From Planctomycetota bacterium (GTDB lineage: Bacteria > Planctomycetota > Planctomycetia > Planctomycetales > Planctomycetaceae): a stretch of DNA of 64,000 bases. The notes below the pieces were generated by a model. It had not been told where the DNA came from. It did not search any database and saw only the letters and a program-made list of their open reading frames with translations. A program made the translations under genes and the position numbers. The DNA lies in NCBI GenBank assembly GCA_014584345.1, contig JACTNB010000009.1:15345-79344 (forward strand). Direction: 5' to 3'. This document shows, one piece after another, positions 16,099 to 24,910 of the stretch. Numbering within the stretch: position 1 is the first letter of the stretch; each line of letters starts with the position of its first letter.

Positions 16099-16857
16099 TT
16101 ATATACGCTGTTGCGCGATCGGGGCATCCTGGGTCATGGCCTGAATCAGGCGTTCGGGGTCGAGCGGTTTGGGGAACCAGCCGCTGCACCCCTCGGCAAT
16201 GCCGTATTCCGCGGGCGATGTACCACTGACGGCGAACACCTTGAGATCGGCGAGACGTTGATCGGCACGAATCTGCTGCAGCGTGGCGCGTCCATCCGTG
16301 CGGGGCATTTTCATGTCGAGCAGCACGAAATCGGGCAACTCGTGATCCGCCAGAAAATCGAGTGCTTCCGCTCCATTGCTGGCGCTATTGACGGCGAAGC
16401 CGTGCAGGCGCAGTAAACCGGCCAGCAATTCCCGCTCGTTGTCGTCGTCGTCCACCACCAGCAGCCGCAGCGGTTGCTGCTTACGGACGGTTTCCACCTT
16501 GCTTTTGGCGGTCCCGATATCCTTGTCGAGTTTTTGCAGTTCGTCGATGACCTTCTGCATGGTCAACTCGGCTTGATCCTGCAGATCCATTTCGGCCTGC
16601 TTCTGGAACAGCCGCAAGCCCAAGTTAATCGCGTTCAGGCGATTGCGAAGCTGGTGGCGGTCGATATCCGCGTTGAAATTCTGCCGAAACGCTTCGATTT
16701 CCCGTTGTTCGCAGGCCTCGGGACGAATGATGGGGATGTTCGAGGGAGCATCGATTCCCAGTTTGACGACTTTCCCCTTCACCTGCAGCACCTGCAGTTT
16801 GATGTCGAGGTTGGGGAACACGATCTGCTGATCGACGCGACGCGATAATACGAGCAT
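16099..16857 (-). CDS. CsrA - DHp-like helix - receiver fusion protein
   Basis: Residues 1-50 form a complete CsrA/RsmA domain (MLVLSRRVDQQIVFPNLDIK, then VKLGIDAPSNIPIIRPE). Arg45 stands where E. coli CsrA has its RNA-contacting Arg44. Residues 64-115 resemble a histidine-kinase dimerisation domain: RHQLRNRLNAINLGLRLFQ matches the H-x-LRNxL box with His68, but no ATPase domain follows. Residues 130-246 are a receiver with acidic pocket DDDD (136-139), phospho-acceptor Asp181 in LLDMKMPRTDG, Ser211 and Lys230. CsrA proteins bind GGA-containing mRNA leaders and block translation. The fusion suggests RNA binding controlled by phosphorylation. AAGGAAA lies eight bases before the ATG. A divergent hybrid kinase is next door. 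Confidence 0.9.
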   Translation of the reverse strand: MLVLSRRVDQQIVFPNLDIKLQVLQVKGKVVKLGIDAPSNIPIIRPEACEQREIEAFRQNFNADIDRHQLRNRLNAINLGLRLFQKQAEMDLQDQAELTMQKVIDELQKLDKDIGTAKSKVETVRKQQPLRLLVVDDDDNERELLAGLLRLHGFAVNSASNGAEALDFLADHELPDFVLLDMKMPRTDGRATLQQIRADQRLADLKVFAVSGTSPAEYGIAEGCSGWFPKPLDPERLIQAMTQDAPIAQQRI

Positions 16858-17448
16858 GTGAGTTTCCTTTCTCTGTCCGCAATCCTAAAGGATTTGCGTT
16901 CCCACCGTGGATAGAAAAAATTACCCCGTGGCGGACAGGCGGGCATCCTTGCTCGACTCCCGTCGTCATTCACTCGACTTGCCTTCCTGGCTGCGAGCCG
17001 TTGACTGCCAGATTCATGGACGCACAAACCACGCCCGGCAACGCGGAATCCTTAATGACTTCGCGATGCCACAAATCTGTATCAAACACCGCATGGACTG
17101 GTTTAGCGAGGCATCCGCCTGCATAACCCCCCGGCGCTGTTAAGATACTATCCTGCCGGAAAGACGAGATCAAGAGGAGTTAAGGGATTCTGGGCCATTC
17201 CCGGGAATCGGACCTTGGTGACATGTTTGCGACCAGGGGCTCGAACTGAGCGGACAGGTATGGTATGGTGTGGCAGGCTTGCCCCTGGCAGGTTTCGCCG
17301 CGGGTGGGCACGGAGTGGAATGGATACGGATGACTGGATGGAGAGTCCTCGGTCTGCAACACTGGGTCTCCGCTTGTCGAACGGACTCGCGGAGCCAGAA
17401 AGTTGTAAATTCCGTGAGTGGAATATCGCGACAGAAAAGGATGCGGAG
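16858..17448. other. Divergent promoter region of csrA-receiver and hybrid kinase genes
   Basis: About 590 bases between two divergent regulatory genes. The leader of the CsrA fusion has three GGA triplets on the minus strand (at 16865-16867, 16876-16878 and 16883-16885), one inside a small AATCC/GGATT hairpin. No convincing gene was seen; an in-frame extension of the kinase to 17215 reads as non-coding. Confidence 0.4.
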
Positions 17449-18996
17449 ATGAGATTCAAGGATGGCATACAGCGGTATTGCATCGCGATTGTGAGCACGC
17501 TGGCGGCAACACAGATTCGGCTCTGGATCGACCCCTGGGTGGGCGATCATGTTCCCTTTGGAACCTACATGGTTGCGGTGGTCCTGACGGCCTGGATGGC
17601 AGGAAGTGGACCTGCCATCGTCACGCTGCTGCTCGGAATTATTGCCGCTGCCTATTACTTCATTGCTCCCACGCACACGCTGTTCACGGACAATCCGCAT
17701 GCGCTGGTTTCGCTGGTGATCTACGGGATTGTCGGCGTGGTGACGATCTCGCTGTTCAATCTAGTCAGTCGACAACACAACCTGGCACGCGAGCAACTTA
17801 AGCAGATTCGCAAGCTGACAAAGGACCAGCAAATCTCCGATCGCAGAAAGGATGAGTTTCTGGCCTTGCTGGCGCACGAGTTGCGCAATCCCCTGGCGCC
17901 GATTCGCAGCGGATTGATGCTGCTGCAAAGCGATCATCTGGGCGAGGAAGAACATGGCCGCACCGTGAAAACCTTGTGCCGCCAGTTACGCCAGTTGATT
18001 CGCATCGTGGACGACCTGCTGGACGTCTCGCGGTTCATGCACGACAAAATCGTGCTGGAATGCCACCCGGTCGATTTGCGGGAACTGGTGGAAACTGCCA
18101 TCGAGCAGGCCCAGCCGGATTTCAAGGACCGCGCCCATGAAGTCCAACTGTTGATGCCCGCCCGCGTGGTTCCCGTGCATGGGGATCGAGTGCGGATCGT
18201 GCAGGTCATCACCAATTTGCTGACCAACGCCTCGAAGTACACCCCGCGACAGGGACGCATTCAAATCCTGCTGGAAATCAATGCCAACGCGGCTCAACTT
18301 TCCGTGACCGACAACGGGATTGGTATCACCCGGGAAATGCAGCAGTACATCTTCGAATTGTTTGCCCGATCGGCGGCGACGATGCAGCGCGATCAGGGGG
18401 GACTGGGGTTGGGCCTGCCGATCGCCAAACGATTTACCGACATGCATGGAGGCACGCTCCGGGCCTTCAGCGAAGGGGCCGACCGAGGCAGCCGCTTTGA
18501 ATTGAACCTCCCCTTGATTTCCGCCGATCAACTGCGGTCCCCCGATCGGGGAACTAACACAACTCACTCGGAATACAACGTGTGCCCCGGCCCGGTCGAA
18601 CCTCCCGCCGATCCGCAAAAACCTCGTGTGATGATCGTGGACGACAATGTCGATGCCGCCGAAACACTGTCCATACTCCTGGGCATGGAAGGATACGAAG
18701 TTGTCTGCGTCAACGATGGCTTCCAGGCGTTGACTCAGGTCAGCGAGTTCCGACCGGATATCGTGCTGCTGGACATCGGGCTGCCTGGCATGGACGGCTA
18801 CGAAGTGGCCCGGCGTCTCCGCGAGGAGTTCATCCTGCAACCGCTGCTGCTGATTGCCGTTACGGGCTGGGGAGGCGATGAGGACTTGCTGAAATCGCGA
18901 CAAGCGGGCATCGATCATCATCTGGTCAAACCGGTCGATCCCGAAGCCTTGTCGCGACTGATGAGAAGTGTCACCACCTCGCTCCCTTCGAGTTAG
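17449..18996 (+). CDS. Hybrid histidine kinase with DUF4118-like membrane sensor
   Basis: The 515-residue protein starts at the ATG at 17449, with AAAAGGA eight bases upstream. Residues 1-105 hold four hydrophobic segments resembling the KdpD-type DUF4118 membrane domain (YMVAVVLTAWMAGSGPAIVT, AIAAAYYF-like and IYGIVGVVTISLF). A HisKA domain follows with His143 in LLAHELRNPLAPI. Then come the ATPase boxes N (NLLTNASKYTP), G1 (VTDNGIGI) and G2 (GGLGLGLPIAKR). A C-terminal receiver has Asp442 in VLLDIGLPGMDGYE and Lys in LVKPVD. It would autophosphorylate on His143 and pass phosphate to its own Asp or to partners. The divergent CsrA-receiver protein is the obvious candidate partner. Confidence 0.93.
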   Translation: MRFKDGIQRYCIAIVSTLAATQIRLWIDPWVGDHVPFGTYMVAVVLTAWMAGSGPAIVTLLLGIIAAAYYFIAPTHTLFTDNPHALVSLVIYGIVGVVTISLFNLVSRQHNLAREQLKQIRKLTKDQQISDRRKDEFLALLAHELRNPLAPIRSGLMLLQSDHLGEEEHGRTVKTLCRQLRQLIRIVDDLLDVSRFMHDKIVLECHPVDLRELVETAIEQAQPDFKDRAHEVQLLMPARVVPVHGDRVRIVQVITNLLTNASKYTPRQGRIQILLEINANAAQLSVTDNGIGITREMQQYIFELFARSAATMQRDQGGLGLGLPIAKRFTDMHGGTLRAFSEGADRGSRFELNLPLISADQLRSPDRGTNTTHSEYNVCPGPVEPPADPQKPRVMIVDDNVDAAETLSILLGMEGYEVVCVNDGFQALTQVSEFRPDIVLLDIGLPGMDGYEVARRLREEFILQPLLLIAVTGWGGDEDLLKSRQAGIDHHLVKPVDPEALSRLMRSVTTSLPSS

Positions 18997-19030
18997 CCGC
19001 GCTCCCCTCGCACTTTAACGAACCGCGAAT

Positions 19031-19170
19031 ACTAGCCGCGCCCGTCAGGAAGCGGGCCACGCGGGGGCAACAAATCGAGATCACACGCCCGAAACAAGGG
19101 CCACTGTAGTGGATACCAATGGGAGTGAAGGGACTCAAACGCGGCCCGCTTCCTGACGGGCGCGGCTAGT
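19031..19170. repeat. 140-bp inverted-repeat element (MITE-like)
   Basis: Two perfectly complementary 28-base arms at 19031-19058 and 19143-19170 enclose 84 bases. The arms contain CGCGCCCGTCAGGAAGCGGG. The interior carries a small CCACT/AGTGG hairpin. The element fills the gap between the convergent kinase and aldo/keto reductase genes and might also stop transcription. A related single arm is at 43127-43152. Confidence 0.8.
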
Positions 19171-19208
19171 TGAATTAACAATGACGCTGCTAGAAATGCG
19201 AAGCCGGG

Positions 19209-20204
19209 TTAGTTCCACTGGAGTTGACTACGGGAGAGCCAGTATTCCTCGGGTGTTTCCCGGAGGGAATGCAGCGTCTCGGCTGCCCGATCGTCGAATG
19301 CAACATCCAACGCCCGCAGGTTGGATTGCAGTTGTGCAACGCCCGCCGCCCCACTGAGGACAACATCCACCCACGGTTGCGCGAGCACTGCCGCCAGGGC
19401 CAGGGCGTCGAGTGTCGTCCCCAGTCGATCCGCTTCGCGCTGCAGCAGGCCGCGGGACTCGGCAAAGCGAACCTGCTGGTTCCGCTGAGTCAATCGCCCG
19501 TTCGCCAGGGCTTCCTTGATGATTATCCCCAGGCCGGCCGCGTGGGCCTCTTGCAGTGCGTTCGTGGCAGAGGTTTCCAGTAGATTCCAGGTGGCCTGCA
19601 CGGTATCGAATAGGCAGACACCGTTTCGCCGGATTTGCAGTGCCCGCTGAATCACTTCCGCCTGTCGGGGGCCGCTCACACTCAGGCCCAGCAACAGGCC
19701 CTGCTGCTTGAGTTCTTCCAGACGACGCAGCACGTCGGCATTCTCGAGGACACCGCTTTCAAGCGTGGCGGAATGAATCTGGTAGAGACGGAGCCGGTTA
19801 CCCAGCAGAGCCACGCTTTCCCGCCATTGGGCTTCGAGGTTCTCCAGGGAGTGTTCCTTTACCTCATGAAAGCGGGCGTCGATTTGCCAGTCGGCGGTGT
19901 AGGTGTAGCCCCATTTCGAGCCGATCATCGCGGCATCGGTCGGGATCGCGCGATCCTCCAGCCAGTTAGCAAGGAATTCTTCCGCGCGACCATAACTGCG
20001 GGCGGCATCGAAATACCTGATTCCCTGTTCCCAGGCCTGATCGAGTACGTCCGCCGCGTGTTGCCGCATCCGTTCGGGGTTGTAATCCTGCAGCAGGTCT
20101 TCGGCGTGTCCCAGATTGATATACGCCGGGCGGCCCAGGGCAGCCAGGCCCATTCCGATCGCGGAAACGCGTTGTCCGGTCTGGCCCAGCAGACGATACT
20201 TCAT
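19209..20204 (-). CDS. Aldo/keto reductase
   Basis: The 331-residue protein has the AKR TIM-barrel signature: GLAALGRPAYINLG near the start, the catalytic Asp and Tyr in GIRYFDAARSYGRAEEFLAN, the Lys in IGSKWGYTY, and the His in LYQIHSATLESG. The C-terminal region follows the usual NADPH-binding pattern (LSGAAGVAQLQSNLRAL). Such enzymes reduce aldehydes or ketones or oxidise sugars, and the substrate is not predictable. Closest in style to L-galactose dehydrogenase-type AKRs. It is a single-gene unit between an inverted-repeat element and the DEAD-box gene. Confidence 0.9.
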   Translation of the reverse strand: MKYRLLGQTGQRVSAIGMGLAALGRPAYINLGHAEDLLQDYNPERMRQHAADVLDQAWEQGIRYFDAARSYGRAEEFLANWLEDRAIPTDAAMIGSKWGYTYTADWQIDARFHEVKEHSLENLEAQWRESVALLGNRLRLYQIHSATLESGVLENADVLRRLEELKQQGLLLGLSVSGPRQAEVIQRALQIRRNGVCLFDTVQATWNLLETSATNALQEAHAAGLGIIIKEALANGRLTQRNQQVRFAESRGLLQREADRLGTTLDALALAAVLAQPWVDVVLSGAAGVAQLQSNLRALDVAFDDRAAETLHSLRETPEEYWLSRSQLQWN

Positions 20205-20289
20205 GACGTCCCCTTCCGATGTCGGCCGCGAAATTCAAGGCGTGGCAAGCTGCCAGTCTTCCGGGAAGGCCTGATGGTGCGGCTGGACT

Positions 20290-21459
20290 TCAAACGTATT
20301 TGCGGGAGCGAGGCGTGTAGGTGTCCATGTCGCCCACACGGTATTCAGGGATGAGCTTGTTAACCAGAAGTTCTATTTTGGTCAGCTCGTTTCCCTGTTC
20401 CTGGGTGACAAACGTGAACGCGCGGCCATGGAATTCCGACGAGAGCCGACCCGCACGACCGATCCGGTGCACGTAGTCATCGGAGTGCTCGGGGATATCG
20501 TAGTTGATGATGTGTGAGATCCCGCCGACGTCGATCCCACGTCCCACGATATCGGTTGCAATCAGCATGCGGACTTTGCCCGAGCGAAAATCCTGCATCA
20601 CGCGATCCCGCTTGGGCTGGGGTAAATCTCCATGCAACGTAGCCACTCCCGGCAGGCGGGTTTCGAATTTTTGAAACAATTGATCGGCCTTCCGCTTCGT
20701 GCGGCAAAATACGATCACTTGTCGCGGACGCTCGTGCATCAGCAACTTCACCAGCAAGGGGAGCTTCCGGGCTTCGTCCACGGTGCAGTAAAACTGTTCC
20801 ACGTTACTGGCGGTGACATTCTCGACCGAGATATCAATCCGAACGGGATCACGCATGTAATGGCTGGCCAGCCGCTCGACTTCCGGGGGAAGAGTCGCGG
20901 ACAGCAGCAAGGTCTGCCGATCCTTTGGACACTGCTTTAGAATGAACTCCATATCTGGCCGAAAGCCAATATCGAGCATGCGATCGGCCTCGTCGAGCAC
21001 CACCGTCTTCAGTGAACTGAACGAGAGCGATCGACGCTTGAACAGATCGATGACGCGGCCGGGCGTTCCCACCACAACGTCCACGCCCCGTTCGATTTTC
21101 TGGGCTTGCGGTCGGAGCGGACGCCCCCCCACCACCACGGCAATTTCCAGTCGCTCCTGCAGGCAAATCTTCTGGGATTCGACGGCAACCTGCTCCGAGA
21201 GCTCTCGCGTGGGGCAGAGCACCAGGGCCTGGGGTTCCTGTAAGGAAGTCTGCATGCGTTCCAGAATGGGCATCATGAAAGCGGCGGTTTTGCCGGTTCC
21301 CGTCTGAGATTGCCCCAGACAATCCAGGCCCTGCAACGCGGGGGGAATAAATTTTTCCTGAATGGGGCTGGGGTGCACATAGCCGACGGCACTGAGATGA
21401 GCCACGGTTTTCGGGCTCAGACCCAGGTCGGCAAAAGTCATTTTCGACGAATCAAACAA
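20290..21459 (-). CDS. DEAD-box ATP-dependent RNA helicase, RhlE-like
   Basis: A 389-residue, two-RecA-domain helicase. The Q motif region is MTFADLGLSPKTVAHLSAVG with PSPIQ. Motif I is SQTGTGKTAAF, Ia PTRELSEQ, Ib TPGRVID, II DEADRMLD, III SATLP, V ATDIVGRGIDV and VI HRIGRAGR. It would remodel RNA duplexes or ribonucleoproteins in the cytoplasm, for example in ribosome assembly or cold adaptation. It ends with only a short basic tail, unlike the long tails of E. coli RhlE or DeaD. The TTG at 21459 has GAGAGG a few bases upstream; the ATG at 21441 is the alternative. Confidence 0.93.
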   Translation of the reverse strand: MFDSSKMTFADLGLSPKTVAHLSAVGYVHPSPIQEKFIPPALQGLDCLGQSQTGTGKTAAFMMPILERMQTSLQEPQALVLCPTRELSEQVAVESQKICLQERLEIAVVVGGRPLRPQAQKIERGVDVVVGTPGRVIDLFKRRSLSFSSLKTVVLDEADRMLDIGFRPDMEFILKQCPKDRQTLLLSATLPPEVERLASHYMRDPVRIDISVENVTASNVEQFYCTVDEARKLPLLVKLLMHERPRQVIVFCRTKRKADQLFQKFETRLPGVATLHGDLPQPKRDRVMQDFRSGKVRMLIATDIVGRGIDVGGISHIINYDIPEHSDDYVHRIGRAGRLSSEFHGRAFTFVTQEQGNELTKIELLVNKLIPEYRVGDMDTYTPRSRKYV

Positions 21460-21728
21460 ATTCCTCTCCCGTCAACATCCTCTCGAAGTGTTTCCATTTA
21501 TTTTATGACACAGCAGTTTACGCATTGTGCACCGAAATTTACAGTCCGCCCACCCCTCGCGCAAACGAGTTTCCTCGAACCCGGTCCACGGATTCGGTGA
21601 ACTTGTACATTCCGATGCATCAAATAAACCACGGAGACTCAAAGGGGACGCCGTGAATTTCACGCATTCTCGGCGACCTTGCGTCTGCTCGCTGCCTTCT
21701 TCCTTTGATCCGTTGACCAACCGGAGCC

Positions 21729-23726
21729 TTAGACGCGAACTTGCCTCTGGCCCAGAATTTTTTCGATTTCGTCGCTGTCGAGGATTTCGTTTTCCGTGAG
21801 TGCGAGCGAGAGGGCATCGAGTTTCTCCCGATGCTCCTCAAGCAGGCTCGTCGCCTTGTCGGACGCGGCGAACAGCACCCGCTGGATTTCCTGATCCACC
21901 TGGTGAGCCGTCGCGTCGCTGTAGGCGCGCATCTCGTGCATTTCCTTCCCCAGAAACGGATCTTCCTCGGCATGCCGAAAGGCGGCAGGGCCGATGGTTT
22001 CACTCATCCCCCAATGCGACACCATGCGCCGCGCCAGATCGGTGGCCCGCTTCAAATCGTCGGAGGCATTCGCTGTGTATTCGTTGAACACGAGTTTCTC
22101 GGCGGCCCGGCCGCCCAGCAGCATGGCCAATTGTTGATGCAATCGCTGTTCACCGATGCTGTGGCGTTCCTCGTCGGGACGGAGTTGGGTCACGCCCAGC
22201 GCCCGGCCGCGCGGAACGATGGTCACTTTATGCACGGGATCGAGTTCGGGAAGCATCCAGGCTATCAACGCATGGCCTGCCTCGTGATAGGCCGTCATTT
22301 TCTTTTCCTTGTCGGACAAAATATCCTCGCGTTTGATCCCCATGATGACCCGATCGGCGGCAGCCTCGAAGTCTTCCTTGTCCACCTTGTTTTTTGCGGT
22401 CCGTGTGGCGTGCAAGGCGGCCTCGTTGACCAGATTCTTGAGATCCGCCCCGGAAAACCCGATGGTGCTGGCGGCAATCTTTCCCAGATCGACATCGTCA
22501 GAAAGCGGGACGTGACGACAATGCACCTTCAGGATTCCCAGGCGACCATCCCGCGTCGGCAGATCGACCACGATATGCCGATCGAACCGCCCGGGACGTG
22601 TCAGGGCCTTGTCCAGCACGTCGGGACGATTCGTGGCGGCAATCACGATCACCGCCTCGTTCTGGGCAAACCCATCCATTTCACTGAGAATCTGATTCAG
22701 GGTTTGTTCCCGTTCATCGTGCCCGCCTCCAAACCCCGCCCCACGCATGCGCCCCACGGCGTCGATTTCATCGATGAACACGATACAGGGAGCGTTTTCC
22801 TTGGCCGTGCGGAATAAATCCCGCACCCGGCTGGCTCCCACCCCCACAAACATCTGAATGAATTCGGAGCCGTTGATGCTGTAAAAGGGGACTTCCGCTT
22901 CGCCGGCGGTGGCTCGTGCCAGCAACGTTTTTCCGTTGCCCGGCGAGCCCATCAGCAGTACCCCCTTAGGAATCTGGGCTCCCAGCCGCTGAAACTTGGC
23001 GGGCTGCTTCAGGAATTCCACGACTTCCTGCAACTCCAGCTTGGGTTGCTCCATGCCGGCGACATCGTCGAATGTGGTTTTTTTATCGGAAGGCCGAAAC
23101 TCCCGCGCGGGGCTTTTGGCGAAACTGCCAAACATCCCCCCGGAACCCATCGGGTCGGAACTCCGCCGCATGATCACGAAGAAGACGACCATGACCAGCA
23201 TCAGCCCCCCCATCCAGATCAGTAACTGGGTCATCAGGGAGAGCTGCGTGGTGGTGTCTTCAAAGTCGACTCCCTGGCGGGTCAATTCCGCAAGCAGGCG
23301 GTCGCTTTCGAACTGGGGAATCTGCGTTTGAAAGATGTCTTCCAGCTTGCGGGCCGGCTTATCGCCTTCGGGAGCAGGCAACTCGGGAATCTTCTTCCAT
23401 TTCCCGACAATCTGCAAACCGGAAATCTTCAGGGATTCGATATTTCCTGCCTCCAGTTGTTTCCAGAAGAAGCCATATTTCACCCGTCGGCCCGACTGGT
23501 CTTCTCCCATGTAGATCAGCCAGAGAATGGCAATGCCGAACAAGGCAATGAGAAACCAGGGAATGCGCGGAGGAGCCACCTGCCGCTGGGGGAGGGGACC
23601 TCCCGGTCCTGCGGGGCCCTGGTTACCGGCGGATTTCTCTCCCTCGGGTGGCAGGGGCCGGGCCGATGGTTCGGGGGGAGTTTTCTGTTCTGGTTGAGGC
23701 TCGTTCATCCGGCGGTAAATTTCCAT
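21729..23726 (-). CDS. ftsH: ATP-dependent zinc metalloprotease FtsH
   Basis: A membrane-bound AAA+ protease that degrades unassembled membrane proteins and regulators. After a proline-rich cytoplasmic start comes TM1 (IPWFLIALFGIAILWLIYMG), an extracytoplasmic FtsH-extracellular-type domain and TM2 (LLIWMGGLMLVMVVFFVIM). The AAA module has Walker A GSPGNGKT, the pore loop FVGVGASRVRD, Walker B CIVFIDEIDAVG and the arginine-finger region RPGRFDRHI. The protease zinc site is HEAGH, with the third ligand in DDLKRATDLAR. Length about 665 residues is normal. The ATG at 23726 is used here; one at 23708 is equally possible. Planctomycetes often encode several FtsH copies, so this may not be the only one. 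Confidence 0.95.
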   Translation of the reverse strand: MEIYRRMNEPQPEQKTPPEPSARPLPPEGEKSAGNQGPAGPGGPLPQRQVAPPRIPWFLIALFGIAILWLIYMGEDQSGRRVKYGFFWKQLEAGNIESLKISGLQIVGKWKKIPELPAPEGDKPARKLEDIFQTQIPQFESDRLLAELTRQGVDFEDTTTQLSLMTQLLIWMGGLMLVMVVFFVIMRRSSDPMGSGGMFGSFAKSPAREFRPSDKKTTFDDVAGMEQPKLELQEVVEFLKQPAKFQRLGAQIPKGVLLMGSPGNGKTLLARATAGEAEVPFYSINGSEFIQMFVGVGASRVRDLFRTAKENAPCIVFIDEIDAVGRMRGAGFGGGHDEREQTLNQILSEMDGFAQNEAVIVIAATNRPDVLDKALTRPGRFDRHIVVDLPTRDGRLGILKVHCRHVPLSDDVDLGKIAASTIGFSGADLKNLVNEAALHATRTAKNKVDKEDFEAAADRVIMGIKREDILSDKEKKMTAYHEAGHALIAWMLPELDPVHKVTIVPRGRALGVTQLRPDEERHSIGEQRLHQQLAMLLGGRAAEKLVFNEYTANASDDLKRATDLARRMVSHWGMSETIGPAAFRHAEEDPFLGKEMHEMRAYSDATAHQVDQEIQRVLFAASDKATSLLEEHREKLDALSLALTENEILDSDEIEKILGQRQVRV

Positions 23727-23842
23727 CAAGGATTAGAATATTCAAAACCAGGCAGGCTCGTTCTCGGTCGTCCCTTTAGGCGGAATGTCCGGAATTGCCA
23801 GGAAGGTCACATTGTTATCACGGGGCAGGCAACCCGGTGCGA

Positions 23843-24679
23843 TTACTCCGCCAAGCCGTACCGTACAATACAATACAAGGCCTTGAAACCATCGCGCCAC
23901 CCGATTTTTTTGCCCTGGTCGTAGGTGCGGCCGCAATAGCTCACCGATAACTCGAAGATCCGCAGCCGCCTGCGGGCGATGCGCGCGGTCACTTCCGGTT
24001 CAAAGCCAAAGCGGTTCTGTCGCAATAGGGGGGCAATCTCCTGGATCACTTCCCGCCGGAAGACCTTGTAACAGGTTTCCATATCGGTCAGGTTCAAGTT
24101 TGTAAAGCAATTCGAGAGCTGCGTCAGGAAGTTGTTTCCCAGATAGTGCCAGAAATACAATACGCGGTGAGGCTGGTCCCCCAGAAACCGGCTGCCGTAC
24201 ACCACGTCGGCCTTACCCTGAATGATGGGACGGAGCAGTCGAGGATATTCGTTGGGGTTGTATTCGAGATCGGCATCCTGAATGATCACGATATCGCCCG
24301 TGGCGCGTTGAAATCCGGTGCGTAGCGCCGCTCCCTTCCCCTGGTTAATCTCGTGATACGCGAAAACATAGCGATTCATGTCTCCGGCCTGGGCGGGGGG
24401 TTGGTCTCGTTCCATCTGCCGCAATAAATCCCCCGTGCCATCGCGACTGCAATCATCCACCAGGATAATTTCCTTGCGGATGGGAACTTCGCACACCTGC
24501 TCCAGAATGAGATGCAGTGTTTCCCGTTCGTTGTACACGGGAATCACCACACTCAGGAGCAACTCCTGCGGGATGGCATAAATACCCAGCTGGTCGCAGG
24601 CCACCTTGCCCAGCGTTTCTTCCAGGCGGGCGTACCACGCGGGAGAATAAGGTAAACCGAAATCTTCACGTTCAATCAC
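23843..24679 (-). CDS. Family 2 glycosyltransferase, DPM1/DpgS-like
   Basis: A 278-residue enzyme from a GTG at 24679. The GT-A core starts at about residue 42 with LLSVVIPVYNERETLHLIL. It has EIILVDDCSRDGTGDLL for nucleotide binding, the aspartate motif IVIIQDADLEYNPNEYPRLL, and the YGSRFLGD loop. DMETCYKVFRREV and RFGFEPEVTARIARRRLRI are typical of polyprenyl-phosphate sugar transferases. It probably adds a sugar to an undecaprenyl carrier, but the sugar is unknown. No hydrophobic C-terminus is present, so it would be membrane-peripheral. It is divergent from mobA. A longer in-frame extension upstream reads as non-coding. Confidence 0.88.
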   Translation of the reverse strand: MIEREDFGLPYSPAWYARLEETLGKVACDQLGIYAIPQELLLSVVIPVYNERETLHLILEQVCEVPIRKEIILVDDCSRDGTGDLLRQMERDQPPAQAGDMNRYVFAYHEINQGKGAALRTGFQRATGDIVIIQDADLEYNPNEYPRLLRPIIQGKADVVYGSRFLGDQPHRVLYFWHYLGNNFLTQLSNCFTNLNLTDMETCYKVFRREVIQEIAPLLRQNRFGFEPEVTARIARRRLRIFELSVSYCGRTYDQGKKIGWRDGFKALYCIVRYGLAE

Positions 24680-24910
24680 GGTCGTTGGTCCATTCCGATC
24701 GACAGACGCGGTACAATCAATGCAATTAGCCCGCGGGGACGGGAGCGGGCAGCTTTCCGGTTGGAAGGCGGCGCACGGTCGCGCCCGAAGCCGGGAATTC
24801 CGTATGTTAGGCTGGCAAACAGGTTCCGACAACCAACGAATGAGCCCTTTCCTGCCGGGACCCCCCTGTTTTTTGACAGTTTGGACGCCGCGGAATTCGG
24901 GAAACACCGC

